Part shown: piece after piece, positions 55,521 through 63,651 of the stretch
Position numbering within the stretch: the first letter of the stretch is position 1
How the letters are laid out: each line of letters opens with the position of its first letter
NCBI GenBank assembly: GCA_024743435.1
Contig: JANSWO010000003.1
Span: 62,001 to 126,000, forward strand
DNA: 64,000 bases
Direction of reading: 5' to 3'
From: Pseudomonadaceae bacterium
GTDB taxonomy: Bacteria > Pseudomonadota > Gammaproteobacteria > Pseudomonadales > Azotimanducaceae
Program-made: the position numbers and the translations under genes
The notes under the pieces: generated by a model
Told to the model about the DNA's origin: nothing
The model's database searches: none
The model's input: the letters and a program-made list of their open reading frames with translations, nothing else

Positions 55521-56357
55521 ATGAATAACTCGAGCGCTCAGCGATTCGCGGGCAAACACGCATTCGTAACTGGCGGTGGCAGTGGCATAGGTCTCGCGTG
55601 TGCTCGAGCGTTTGCCGCGGGTGGTGGCCACGTCAGCATTTTTGGCCGCTCCCAGGACAAGCTGGATGCGGCGATTGCAACGCTTGAGAAGGACTGTGAC
55701 GCGAGCATGCTGGCGAGTTTCTCGGGCGATGTGGGCGTAGAGGACAACATCAGTAGTGCCTTGGAGCAGGCGAACGAGCGAGCGCCGTTGACCATTGTCG
55801 TTGCCAATGCCGGTATTGGTGGCCTGTCGCCGTTAGCCGTGACTTCAGACGAAGAGTGGCAAGGCATTATGCAGACCAACCTAAGCGGTACGTTTTATAC
55901 CTTCAAGCATGGCGCTCGCTTCCTGGCGCGCGCGGGTGGCGGCGCGATGTGTGCCATTTCCTCGATTGCTGGCGTCAGAACTCACCGTTTCATGGCGCCC
56001 TACTGTGTCAGTAAGGCGGGCATCGACATGCTCGTGCGCAACACCGCAGATGAACTCGGCGTGGCCGGTGTGCGCGTGAATTCGGTGTGCCCGGGGCTTG
56101 TCGACACCGAGATCGCTGCAGGCCTGTTCGCAACTGATGCTGTGCATGAGGACTACATGAATTGCATGCCGTTAGGCCGCACTGGCAAGGTTGCGGACAT
56201 CGCGGCGTCGGTGGCCTTTTTGTGCAGCGATGAAGCGAGCTGGGTGACCGGTGTATCGTTGTCCGTGGACGGCGGCCATCATTTGCGCCGGGGTCCGGAC
56301 GTTGAGCCGTTCGCGAGGATGGGCTTTGGGGATGACATAGCGGAGGGAAAACTGTGA
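55521..56357 (+). CDS. SDR family oxidoreductase 1
   Basis: 278 aa Rossmann dehydrogenase. NAD(P) motif TGGGSGIG, NAG in VVANAGIGG, catalytic Ser in ISSIAGV and Y-x3-K in YCVSKAG, then the PGLVDTE substrate-loop start. AAGGTGG lies six bases before the ATG. It overlaps the next SDR gene by 4 bp (GTGA). Substrate unknown; the kinase and second SDR suggest hydroxyacyl or alcohol metabolism. Confidence 0.9.
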   Translation: MNNSSAQRFAGKHAFVTGGGSGIGLACARAFAAGGGHVSIFGRSQDKLDAAIATLEKDCDASMLASFSGDVGVEDNISSALEQANERAPLTIVVANAGIGGLSPLAVTSDEEWQGIMQTNLSGTFYTFKHGARFLARAGGGAMCAISSIAGVRTHRFMAPYCVSKAGIDMLVRNTADELGVAGVRVNSVCPGLVDTEIAAGLFATDAVHEDYMNCMPLGRTGKVADIAASVAFLCSDEASWVTGVSLSVDGGHHLRRGPDVEPFARMGFGDDIAEGKL

Positions 56358-57133
56358 GCGAGCTAACCACACTGTCTCGATCGATCGAAGGCAAAGTCGC
56401 CATTATCACCGGCGCCGCGTCTGGCATGGGCGCTGCAAGTGCCAAGGTTTTTGCGGACGCTGGCGCCCGTGTCGCGTTGATCGACATGAACGCTGAACCG
56501 CTGGCGGAGGTGGTCAATGAGATTGAGGAAGCCGGCGGCACGGCTAATGGATGGCCGCTCGACTTGACTGACAAAGCAGCGACCCGAGAGGCAATCAATG
56601 CGATCGCCGATCACTTCGGTGGCATCGATATTCTGGTCAATAACGCGGGAATATCACGCTTCGCGCCCATCGATAGCGACGATTACGAAGACGCATGGGA
56701 TCTATCTTTGTCCGTGCTGCTGTCCGCGCACACTCGTACGATTCGTGCCGCGCTGCCCTGGTTGCGCAAGGCGGAACATCCTCGAATCGTCAATATCGCA
56801 TCGACCGAAGGCCTCGGCGCGACAGCGTTCGGCTCGCCCTATACCGCGGCAAAGACCGGTGTCATCGGACTGACGCGCTCGCTGGCGGTGGAACTTGGGC
56901 CGGAAGGAATAACCGTGAACTGCATCTGCCCGGGGCCAATTCGCACAGGCATGACCGATGCGATCTCGGAAGAGCACAAAACGATATATGCCAAGAGACG
57001 CGTTGCGCTCAAGCGCTATGCCGAGCCTGAAGAGGTGGCACATATGACGTTGTCGCTGACGCTGCCGGCAGCCGGTTTCACCACCGGTGTTGCGCTTCCC
57101 GTGGACGGCGGGCTCACTATTAAGAACGCCTAA
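56354..57133 (+). CDS. SDR family oxidoreductase 2
   Basis: 259 aa classical SDR: TGAASGMG cofactor motif, NNAGIS, catalytic Ser in IASTEGLG and Y-x3-K in YTAAKTG, PGPIRTGM, and C-terminal GVALPVDGGLTIKNA. The D in LIDMNAEPL at the end of the second strand favours NAD over NADP. GTG start, coupled to the first SDR. Confidence 0.9.
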   Translation: MSELTTLSRSIEGKVAIITGAASGMGAASAKVFADAGARVALIDMNAEPLAEVVNEIEEAGGTANGWPLDLTDKAATREAINAIADHFGGIDILVNNAGISRFAPIDSDDYEDAWDLSLSVLLSAHTRTIRAALPWLRKAEHPRIVNIASTEGLGATAFGSPYTAAKTGVIGLTRSLAVELGPEGITVNCICPGPIRTGMTDAISEEHKTIYAKRRVALKRYAEPEEVAHMTLSLTLPAAGFTTGVALPVDGGLTIKNA

Positions 57134-57189
57134 GTGCGCATGATCGCACGGCTCACTCCAGGCTTGCCTGTCGCTGAGACCGGTTAGTT

Positions 57190-58446
57190 TTGGCCAGCCG
57201 GGATATCTTTCAGGCTCTGCGCCGTCGGGATTTTGCGTTCCTGTGGGTTGGCAGTCTTGGCTCATCGTTTGCGATGAATATGCAGATCATCGCGCGCGGT
57301 TGGCTGGTGTACGAACTCACCGAATCGCCCATGGATCTTGCCTGGGTAACGCTGTCGTTTATGTTGCCGACGGTGATTTTCTCGCTCCTGGGCGGCGTTC
57401 TGGCGGATCGATTGCCCAAGCGTCGGATTATCGCCTTTGGGCAGTTTCTGAATTTTGCCGCCACCGTTGTGCTGGGCGTTATCGTGATAACCGGGCACGT
57501 TACGTTCTGGGATTTCATCTGGTTCGGGTTTTTCAATGGCACCGTCCTCGCGTTGTCGATGCCAGCTCGCCAGGCGTTTGTGCCGGAGCTGATTGCGGAG
57601 CGGTTGATCTTCACGGCAATGGCCCTCAACACAACGGGTTGGAACCTATCGCGCATTGTTGGGCCGGCGTTGGCTGGCTTTCTCATAGCGATCCTTGCCG
57701 CTGGCGACACCAGCTCTACCTGGGCGGTAGGGATCGTGTACTTCGTGATTGCCGGTTTGTACCTCATGTCCGCGATTACGGTACTCGGTGTGTCCCGTCC
57801 GGGGCTGATCAAGGAGCCCGATGGCCGAAGCCCCCTCGGCGATATGGCGGATGCGCTCCGCTATGTTTGGCAGCGGCCGCCTGTCACTGGCCTCATCGCT
57901 CTTTCCATCATGCCGTTTCTGTTTGGCATGCCGCTCAACACGTTGTTGCCTGCCTTCAATCATGATGTGTTGGGGGGCGGCCCGGATGAGCTTGGTCTCC
58001 TGACGTCCGTTACTGGTGTTGGTGCGATCCTCGGATCGCTCATGCTCGCGTCCATGGGCACGATGCGACGCAAGGCCGCTTCTCTGATACTCAGTGCGCT
58101 CCTGTGGGGGCTGTTCATCATGGCGTTGGCGTTAACCGATAACCTGGTGCTGGCGCTGATCGCGCTTGCGATCATCGGCTGGTTGGGAAGCTGGAACATG
58201 TCGCTGAATCGCGGTCTTCTGCAGATGCAGGTGGATGATCATATGCGGGGCCGGGTGCTTTCCATCGACATGATGAGTCACGGCCTCATGCCATTGGGTG
58301 TTCTGCCCATCGCGGCGATTGCCGAATACGGAGGCGTATCTGCGGGCATCATGGCTGGCGGCGCACTGCTCGCGGTAAGCATCGCGGTTCTCTGGCTGCT
58401 GCCAGCGGTCCGACAGGTCGATTTGCGAGACGGCCGGCTGTTGTAG
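57190..58446 (+). CDS. MFS transporter (DHA3/EntS-like)
   Basis: 418 aa with about 11-12 membrane helices. FQALRRRDFAFLWVGSLGSSFAMNMQ at the start and GVLADRLPKRRIIAFGQ (loop 2-3 signature) are typical of the MFS_3 exporter family. TTG start, chosen because the family N-terminus begins there; no clear Shine-Dalgarno. It follows the SDR pair by 56 bp and may export a product or import a substrate of the cluster. Confidence 0.88.
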   Translation: MASRDIFQALRRRDFAFLWVGSLGSSFAMNMQIIARGWLVYELTESPMDLAWVTLSFMLPTVIFSLLGGVLADRLPKRRIIAFGQFLNFAATVVLGVIVITGHVTFWDFIWFGFFNGTVLALSMPARQAFVPELIAERLIFTAMALNTTGWNLSRIVGPALAGFLIAILAAGDTSSTWAVGIVYFVIAGLYLMSAITVLGVSRPGLIKEPDGRSPLGDMADALRYVWQRPPVTGLIALSIMPFLFGMPLNTLLPAFNHDVLGGGPDELGLLTSVTGVGAILGSLMLASMGTMRRKAASLILSALLWGLFIMALALTDNLVLALIALAIIGWLGSWNMSLNRGLLQMQVDDHMRGRVLSIDMMSHGLMPLGVLPIAAIAEYGGVSAGIMAGGALLAVSIAVLWLLPAVRQVDLRDGRLL

Positions 58447-58455
58447 ACTCTGGTG

Positions 58456-59166
58456 ATGAGTTTCACGGCGCACCCATTTCATTTTCTCATAATGCTGCTG
58501 ACAGGGCTGTGCTTCTTGGCCTCGGCAACGCTTTCGTCCGCTCAGGAGTACAAGCCGATATTCAGCGAGGAAGTCCTTGCTCAGGCTGATCCAGAGGCCC
58601 GCAAGCGAATGGCCGCGCTTGAGCAACAGAACAAGGAGCGTTGGTTGTCTCGGCAATCTGGTGCCGCGAAACCAGTGGCGCCGGCTTCTGGAACTGCGCC
58701 GGCTCGTGAGTCATCAGGTGGCGGCGGTGATCAGCTTATGCGTTATGTCGATTCACAAGGCGTAACTCACTTCTCGCGCAACCCGCCCGCTGGAGTCGAC
58801 GCCCTGCCGGTTGATGTGGCCACAGACAATCCGTCGGCGGCGGAGATTGAAGAGCGGAGAGCTATTCTCGCCAGCGAGCAGGCAGCGCTGGAGGACTTTG
58901 CTGAGCGTCGACGGGTGGCTGAACGAAGATCAGCTCAGGTAGAAGCCCAGCTGGTTGCGCGACAGCAACAGCGCACGGCGTGCAGAGATCTGTTTAACGA
59001 CATTCAGGACTATCGTCGTGGTGGCACCGTTTACTACGACCTGAACGAATATGGCGAGCGCGTGTATTGGTCTGAGGCTCGGCTGGCTCAAGAGATCAAC
59101 GAACTCGAGGCGCGCTATTCCGGCAGCTGTGGTTCCCTGGAGAAAGCCAATGACGCTGATCGGTAA
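58456..59166 (+). CDS. DUF4124-like secreted protein 1
   Basis: 236 aa. The signal peptide ends SSAQ. A DUF4124-type strand pair RYVDSQGVTHFSRNPP lies at about residue 95, followed by a long charged helix (about 128-180) and a Cys-bearing C-terminal region (TACRDLFNDI...YSGSCGSL). Proteins of this kind are periplasmic and of unknown role. It overlaps the next gene by 17 bp. Confidence 0.78.
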   Translation: MSFTAHPFHFLIMLLTGLCFLASATLSSAQEYKPIFSEEVLAQADPEARKRMAALEQQNKERWLSRQSGAAKPVAPASGTAPARESSGGGGDQLMRYVDSQGVTHFSRNPPAGVDALPVDVATDNPSAAEIEERRAILASEQAALEDFAERRRVAERRSAQVEAQLVARQQQRTACRDLFNDIQDYRRGGTVYYDLNEYGERVYWSEARLAQEINELEARYSGSCGSLEKANDADR

Positions 59167-59776
59167 CACGGCATCGCATGCAACGGCTGCGATGCAGCCT
59201 CGAACACTGATTCCGATAGTGTCTTTGCTCCTGGTTCTGCTCTCGGGCCTGAACGCCACTGCGCAACCGGCTGCGACTTGCGCCGAGCCGGAGTCTGTTT
59301 TTGTTGGCACCGGAGAGCACGGGGAGCGCGTGTTCTCCGATACGCCGGTCGATACGCCTGGTGGCAAAAGTTCTGCATCGGAAGTGATTCTTGGCTGTTC
59401 GGACACTCCAGAGAAAGCACAGCCTCAATCGTCTGCGCGCGAGATGCTTGAGCTTGCCTTGATTCTGGCGGAAGACAGGCGCGCCGAGTCCGCCCAGCGA
59501 CTTGCCAGGCAACAGGAACTCGCCGAGAAGCGAGCGCTGGCACTCGAGCGAGAACGGCGAGAATCACAAACGACAGTCAGTGTGGTTGAGCAACGCCTGC
59601 CCGGTTCCTATCCGTACCGCGTTGGCGGCCGGCCACATCACTATCCTCACCACGAGGGCTATCGACCTCGCAACCGTTCCCATTCACCGGTTGACGGTGG
59701 GGATCGCGAGCACGCGCGAGAAACCCCTGATACGTCTGAACCCCAGGTCTACAGCAAACGATTTCCAACGAGGTAG
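59150..59776 (+). CDS. DUF4124-like secreted protein 2
   Basis: 208 aa. Signal peptide or anchor PIVSLLLVLLSGLNATAQ, then a short FVGTGEHGERVFSDTPV resembling the DUF4124 strand pair, an Arg/Glu/Ala-rich helix (about 115-150) and a disordered His/Arg/Pro-rich C-terminus (RPHHYPHHEGYRPRNRSHS). GGAG seven bases before the ATG at 59150 supports it over the ATG at 59192. Apparently paralogous in layout to the gene before it. Confidence 0.72.
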   Translation: MTLIGNTASHATAAMQPRTLIPIVSLLLVLLSGLNATAQPAATCAEPESVFVGTGEHGERVFSDTPVDTPGGKSSASEVILGCSDTPEKAQPQSSAREMLELALILAEDRRAESAQRLARQQELAEKRALALERERRESQTTVSVVEQRLPGSYPYRVGGRPHHYPHHEGYRPRNRSHSPVDGGDREHARETPDTSEPQVYSKRFPTR

Positions 59777-59795
59777 CTCGGCTCAATGCGAATGG

Positions 59796-60278
59796 TTAGC
59801 GCAGGACTCGTGGTTTTACCTTGTGACGTTTATGCACAGACCAGGTCAATCGGATGAGCCAGTAGCTACTCAGTAACGTCAGCAACTGCAGCAGTAGGTG
59901 AGCGGCGTTTGGTACTGGCCGATCAAGCCTCTCGGGTAGCAGATGCAGGGTGTCCAGGAAGCCGCCACGAAAATACCAACTGAAGTCGCTGTGCCACGGC
60001 GTCGGTCCGAACAGGTACGGCAACCACCAGATCCAGAGTTGCGCTGCGAATGCGCCGATGAAGATGAGGCTGGATACGACTAAGGCGGGACGAGATCGAA
60101 TCAGCGTTGCGATGAGTGCCAGCACACTGACGGCCATGAGCAATCGCTGTCGGTTCGGGCCGTCAAACAGTTCTCGCTGTTCCGGGAAGTTGTTCAGCGG
60201 CTGTAGATCAAGCAGCGCGAGCCCTGCAGCCAATGACACGGTCGCAAGTACCGACAGCGCTGTGAACCAGCGATTCAC
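59796..60278 (-). CDS. Membrane protein of unknown function
   Basis: 160 aa with four hydrophobic segments (about residues 5-25, 47-60, 65-90 and 122-145) and a basic tail (KRHKVKPRVLR). No family recognised. GTG start overlaps the stop of the upstream nitroreductase-family gene (GTGA), so they are coupled. Confidence 0.65.
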   Translation of the reverse strand: MNRWFTALSVLATVSLAAGLALLDLQPLNNFPEQRELFDGPNRQRLLMAVSVLALIATLIRSRPALVVSSLIFIGAFAAQLWIWWLPYLFGPTPWHSDFSWYFRGGFLDTLHLLPERLDRPVPNAAHLLLQLLTLLSSYWLIRLTWSVHKRHKVKPRVLR

Positions 60279-60751
60279 TCCTGGGTTTTGATCAGCCGGA
60301 AGACCGGGTAGGCGTGTGCGATCGCCGAAAACTCATCGAGGCTTGAATTGGCGTCGATGGGGAAGTGCTGTCCAACGGCAGGTGCAAAGCGTTCAAGATA
60401 CGTCTTCAGCAGGCTCGCCTTCGAGCTGTCCACCACTTCTTCAAGGGTGTAGCTGCGTTCCTGTTTCGCTTGTCGTAACACCACGTCGCCTGCAGCTCGC
60501 GCGTTGATTACCCATTGAACCTCGCCACGTGGCGCCACCAGAAACTGACCGCTATCAACCGAAAGCAAGGTCACCGGAGTTGAACGTACCTTGCCGCTCT
60601 TGCGCCCAACCACGTCGAGTTCGTAAAGCGTCGGCGGCGCCATGCCGAGACGGTTGCGTAGCGTCATGAGCCTATTGAACAGCCGCTCGCCCAGCCCTGG
60701 TTTGCTGGCCGGCGTAGGTCCCTTCTCAGACGTGTTGCTTGCTTTGCTCAT
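60275..60751 (-). CDS. Deazaflavin-dependent nitroreductase family protein 1 (DDN-like split barrel)
   Basis: 158 aa. LYELDVVGRKSGKVRSTPVTLL and FLVAPRGEVQWVINARAAGDVVLRQ match the F420H2-dependent quinone/nitroreductase (DDN) family, where they bind the deazaflavin. F420 is mostly actinobacterial and archaeal, so cofactor use in this host is open. Coupled to the downstream membrane protein. Confidence 0.82.
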   Translation of the reverse strand: MSKASNTSEKGPTPASKPGLGERLFNRLMTLRNRLGMAPPTLYELDVVGRKSGKVRSTPVTLLSVDSGQFLVAPRGEVQWVINARAAGDVVLRQAKQERSYTLEEVVDSSKASLLKTYLERFAPAVGQHFPIDANSSLDEFSAIAHAYPVFRLIKTQE

Positions 60752-60805
60752 GGCGTCATTCTCGGCAGGGTTAGATTCTGTGTGGCGTAAGGGGTTGTTT
60801 GAGGG

Positions 60806-61153
60806 TCAGTCGAGTTCCAGGTTTTCATAGGCCTCAAATCTGAAGCGCGGTGTGCACAGAGCCAGAAATACGATGTCCGAATCGCCGGTATTACGAATGC
60901 GTTGGGATTCGCCTGGAGGAATGATGACGACATCACCGGCGCTGATTTCCGAGCGCACGTCACCAACTTCAACTTCGCCACGCCCGGATTGCATGACGTA
61001 GCGCTCCGTAATGCCATTCAAACGGTGCCGTTTCGTCGTCACGCCTACTGGAACCCGGGCTCTGGCGATCGACAGCTCCGGGTCGTAGTCACTGTTCGAT
61101 AACTCGAGGATGAAACAGCCCTCCTCGAAGTAGTATTCCTGGCTCTCGTCCAA
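60806..61153 (-). CDS. Small cupin-domain protein
   Basis: 115 aa from a TTG at 61153 with GAGGG six bases upstream. Cupin motifs are TKRHRLNGITERYVMQSGRGEVEVG (motif 1 with His and Glu) and GDVVIIPPGESQRI (motif 2, with no clear His). FILELSN and ARARVPVG precede, as in small sugar- or metal-binding cupins. A longer version from ATG 61267 would overlap the Nudix gene by 56 bp and add an unrelated-looking N-terminus; I prefer the shorter form but the start is uncertain. Confidence 0.75.
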   Translation of the reverse strand: MDESQEYYFEEGCFILELSNSDYDPELSIARARVPVGVTTKRHRLNGITERYVMQSGRGEVEVGDVRSEISAGDVVIIPPGESQRIRNTGDSDIVFLALCTPRFRFEAYENLELD

Positions 61154-61211
61154 AATGATCCCTCTGTCGTTGCTGTGGATAGCGTGAGCGGTGTGCAGCC
61201 CAGCGACGTGG

Positions 61212-61766
61212 TCACGCCCGCAGGCGCGAGATGATAGTCGGTAGGTCGGTGACGATAGCGTGTTCAAAACTGGGTGTCAGGAACACATTTCCATCGTCTG
61301 TTCGCGCTACCCGCGCCGTCAGTGTTGCCAGAGACCAGCGGGCCCAGGCCTGTACTTCGAGGCCATCGATTGTGACCGGGCCGTCGTACACGCCGTGAAA
61401 ACCCTGCTGCTCCTCGAAGTCGATGACTTGGCCATCAGGGCTAATCCAGCGCGTTCGAAACGGTGGCGCTAACGCTTGCAGGTTGATCTGTTGAGTGATC
61501 CCGAGTTCTTCCAACAAGCCACGCCTCGCGCCATCGATGAAAGCTTCGCCCGGCAGCAGGTGTTCGCCTACGGTGTAGTCCCAGCAATCGGGATACAAAT
61601 CTTTCTGCGTGCTTCGCTGTTGGACAATCAATTCGCCATCAGAGGTTGTCAGCATCACGTAGCAGGATCGATGCAGCAAGCCGGTCCGATGCACCTCGTC
61701 CCGGGGCACAAGGCCTGTGCTCGTGCCATCTTCGTCCCAGGTTTCAAAGAGCTCGATGTCAGCCAT
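61212..61766 (-). CDS. Nudix hydrolase with variant Nudix box
   Basis: 184 aa. The family start DEVHRTGLLHRSCYVML, LIVQQRSTQKDLYPDCWDYTVGEHLLPGE and RRGLLEELGI place it near the isopentenyl-diphosphate isomerase/YfcD group. The Nudix box deviates: the first Gly is Glu and the R-E pair is R-G, though the metal-binding EE of LLEELG is kept. It may still hydrolyse nucleoside diphosphate derivatives, or have altered metal use. Confidence 0.85.
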   Translation of the reverse strand: MADIELFETWDEDGTSTGLVPRDEVHRTGLLHRSCYVMLTTSDGELIVQQRSTQKDLYPDCWDYTVGEHLLPGEAFIDGARRGLLEELGITQQINLQALAPPFRTRWISPDGQVIDFEEQQGFHGVYDGPVTIDGLEVQAWARWSLATLTARVARTDDGNVFLTPSFEHAIVTDLPTIISRLRA

Positions 61767-61796
61767 CAGTTACTCGGAGGCAACGCTTGAGCAGTC

Positions 61797-62255
61797 TTAT
61801 TGTGCGGGCATGCGGTCAATCATCTTGCGAACAAACGCAGTGTGCGAGCCGACGAACAAATCCGCGAGGACCCGATCTTCGATGATGCCGTTTGCACCTA
61901 CCCAGTAGGTCGCGCGTCGAACACCCATACCGAGAGGACCGTCCACATCGTACGCTTTGATCGCGGTTTTATCGGGATCGGCGAGAATTGGAAAATTCAG
62001 CTCAAACCGATCGCTGAAGCGCGCGTGGGAACTGTGCGCCTGCGGGCTGATCCCCACAATCTGTACGCCGGCATCCTCGATCGACTCTCCCATATCCCGC
62101 ATAGCGCAGGCTTGCGCCGTGCACACCGGTGTGAAATCGGCCGGGTAGAAATAGACGATTAGTGGACCGTTGCTCAGCCACTCTGCGAGCGAGCGTTTGC
62201 TGCCGGTTTGATCGAACAATTCGAAGGCTGGTGCTTGTGCGCCGATTTTCAGCAT
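61797..62255 (-). CDS. Peroxiredoxin, PrxQ/Bcp type
   Basis: 152 aa. Peroxidatic and resolving cysteines are five apart in FTPVCTAQACAMRD, the PrxQ/Bcp pattern, within YFYPADFTPVC. It reduces hydroperoxides with thioredoxin as donor. The residue usually Sec in some selenoprotein homologues is Cys here. Confidence 0.93.
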   Translation of the reverse strand: MLKIGAQAPAFELFDQTGSKRSLAEWLSNGPLIVYFYPADFTPVCTAQACAMRDMGESIEDAGVQIVGISPQAHSSHARFSDRFELNFPILADPDKTAIKAYDVDGPLGMGVRRATYWVGANGIIEDRVLADLFVGSHTAFVRKMIDRMPAQ

Positions 62256-62306
62256 GAGTGTTCAGGATGCCTCTTGGTGATGCTCATGGAGGTGCTCTAC
62301 GGGAAT

Positions 62307-62768
62307 CTAACCGGAGAGCGGGTGGAACTTCACCACAACCATCCAGGCCAGCGCGTCGAGCAGTTCCTGTTGGATAGGCTTGCCATCCTTCAGGCCAACG
62401 TCCATGTAAACGGCGTCGTCAGGATGCTCCGCGAGTATGGCTTGCAGGATAGGCAACACAACCTGATCGTTGCTGTGGATGACCTCGGGACGCACGCGGA
62501 CGCTCTCGCCAGCCAGCAGCAGTTCAGCCGCTTCGGCCTCCTGCAGATTTCGCCACCAGTTCGTGCTCGTCGATGTGGATGCGATGATGGTGTCGCCGTC
62601 GCGTATGTAGCGCACTGGTGTCGCGAGCTCGCGGCCGCTACGGCGTCCCCGGTAGCGCATGACCATCATCGAATCGCTCATCATGGCGTGCAGCGGCGTT
62701 GCGAGCAGGCGCTTCACAATGGCGTTGATGAACGGGAACGCCCATTCCGGAATTTTGATCGCAGGCAT
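62307..62768 (-). CDS. Deazaflavin-dependent nitroreductase family protein 2
   Basis: 153 aa. MVMRYRGRRSGRELATPVRYI and TNWWRNLQEAEAAELLLAGESV fit the DDN-like split-barrel family, but it is clearly diverged from the copy at 60275. The ATG overlaps the upstream membrane-protein stop (ATGA). Cofactor could be F420 or FMN. Confidence 0.78.
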   Translation of the reverse strand: MPAIKIPEWAFPFINAIVKRLLATPLHAMMSDSMMVMRYRGRRSGRELATPVRYIRDGDTIIASTSTSTNWWRNLQEAEAAELLLAGESVRVRPEVIHSNDQVVLPILQAILAEHPDDAVYMDVGLKDGKPIQQELLDALAWMVVVKFHPLSG

Positions 62769-63163
62769 CAACTCGCACTCTCTGGGCTGGCGCTTGTCTG
62801 CCACCACAGTCGGTAGCTGCCGCCGATGATCACGGCGCAAACCGTGAGGATGATGGCGACGTATATCGCGATGTCTCTGGTGGGGTTGGCGAACGCAGAC
62901 AGCTCGAGTGCGTGCGCGATCGTGTAGGTCAATGAGTAGACGATCCCGTATCCGTAGTGCTCGGAGAATCGCTTGCGCAGAATGAGCGTTGAGACAAGCA
63001 CGACGATCGTAACCGCAGGCAGCACGGCGAGGGTGAACGTGTGGGCGGTGATGTCGAGGCTCAAAGGCATCAGGCCGATGCCGATACCCACGAGCAGTTC
63101 CGTTGCGATGACCGACAACAGCGCAACCACCATCACCGCGCCAACGCGGATACATTCTGTCAT
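62768..63163 (-). CDS. Small membrane protein of unknown function
   Basis: 131 aa with four hydrophobic segments (about residues 8-30, 38-60, 72-90 and 97-120). No family recognised. Overlaps both neighbours by 4 bp (ATGA each side), so it belongs to the same operon as the DDN-like and DUF1801 genes. Confidence 0.7.
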   Translation of the reverse strand: MTECIRVGAVMVVALLSVIATELLVGIGIGLMPLSLDITAHTFTLAVLPAVTIVVLVSTLILRKRFSEHYGYGIVYSLTYTIAHALELSAFANPTRDIAIYVAIILTVCAVIIGGSYRLWWQTSASPESAS

Positions 63164-63603
63164 GCGACCACTCCGTGTTTCTTACGCATCAGTTTTACCG
63201 AATTGGTGATCAAGCGCGTGAGAACGTCCTGGTCGACATCTGCCAATTTGTTGATGTACAGGCAGGACTTGCCCCGTTTGTGTTTGCCGAGCTTCGCAAG
63301 CAGTTTCTCGTGCGCCTCGAAACCGCCCATGATGTATATCACTAGCGACTGTTTACGAGGGGAAAGCCCGGTCAGGAAAAACTCGCCTTCACGGCCGGAA
63401 GCGTATTGGTATTCATAGCGACCAAAACCAATGATGCTCTCGCCCCACATCTGTGCACGTTTGCCTGTTGCTGCGCGCATGAGCTTCAGCACCGCGTTGG
63501 TGTCCGCCCGGCGTGTTGGATTCTCCACGCCGCGCACGAAGTCCGCGACCTTGATTTTTGTCGGGACGGTTTTGTTCTGACGCGTTTTTGTCGGCTTGGT
63601 CAT
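63160..63603 (-). CDS. DUF1801 (YdhG-like) domain protein
   Basis: 147 aa. KVADFVRGVENPTRRADTNAVLKLMRAATG, MWGESIIGFGRYEYQYASG and the closing YINKLADVDQDVLTRLI are the DUF1801 pattern; members have a YdhG-like fold and unknown function. Two ATG codons are possible; GAGAGGG is six bases before the one at 63603 and touches the one at 63609, so 63603 is preferred. Confidence 0.86.
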   Translation of the reverse strand: MTKPTKTRQNKTVPTKIKVADFVRGVENPTRRADTNAVLKLMRAATGKRAQMWGESIIGFGRYEYQYASGREGEFFLTGLSPRKQSLVIYIMGGFEAHEKLLAKLGKHKRGKSCLYINKLADVDQDVLTRLITNSVKLMRKKHGVVA

Positions 63604-63651
63604 GCGCATCCCTCTCGAGGCATAGAGGTTGGGTAGAGAAATGAACCTGGC

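Noticed and set aside
61797-62255. Second selenoprotein among the thiol enzymes (peroxiredoxin, ArsC, TlpA-like)
   Set aside because: All three have ordinary Cys codons at their active sites and no in-frame TGA.
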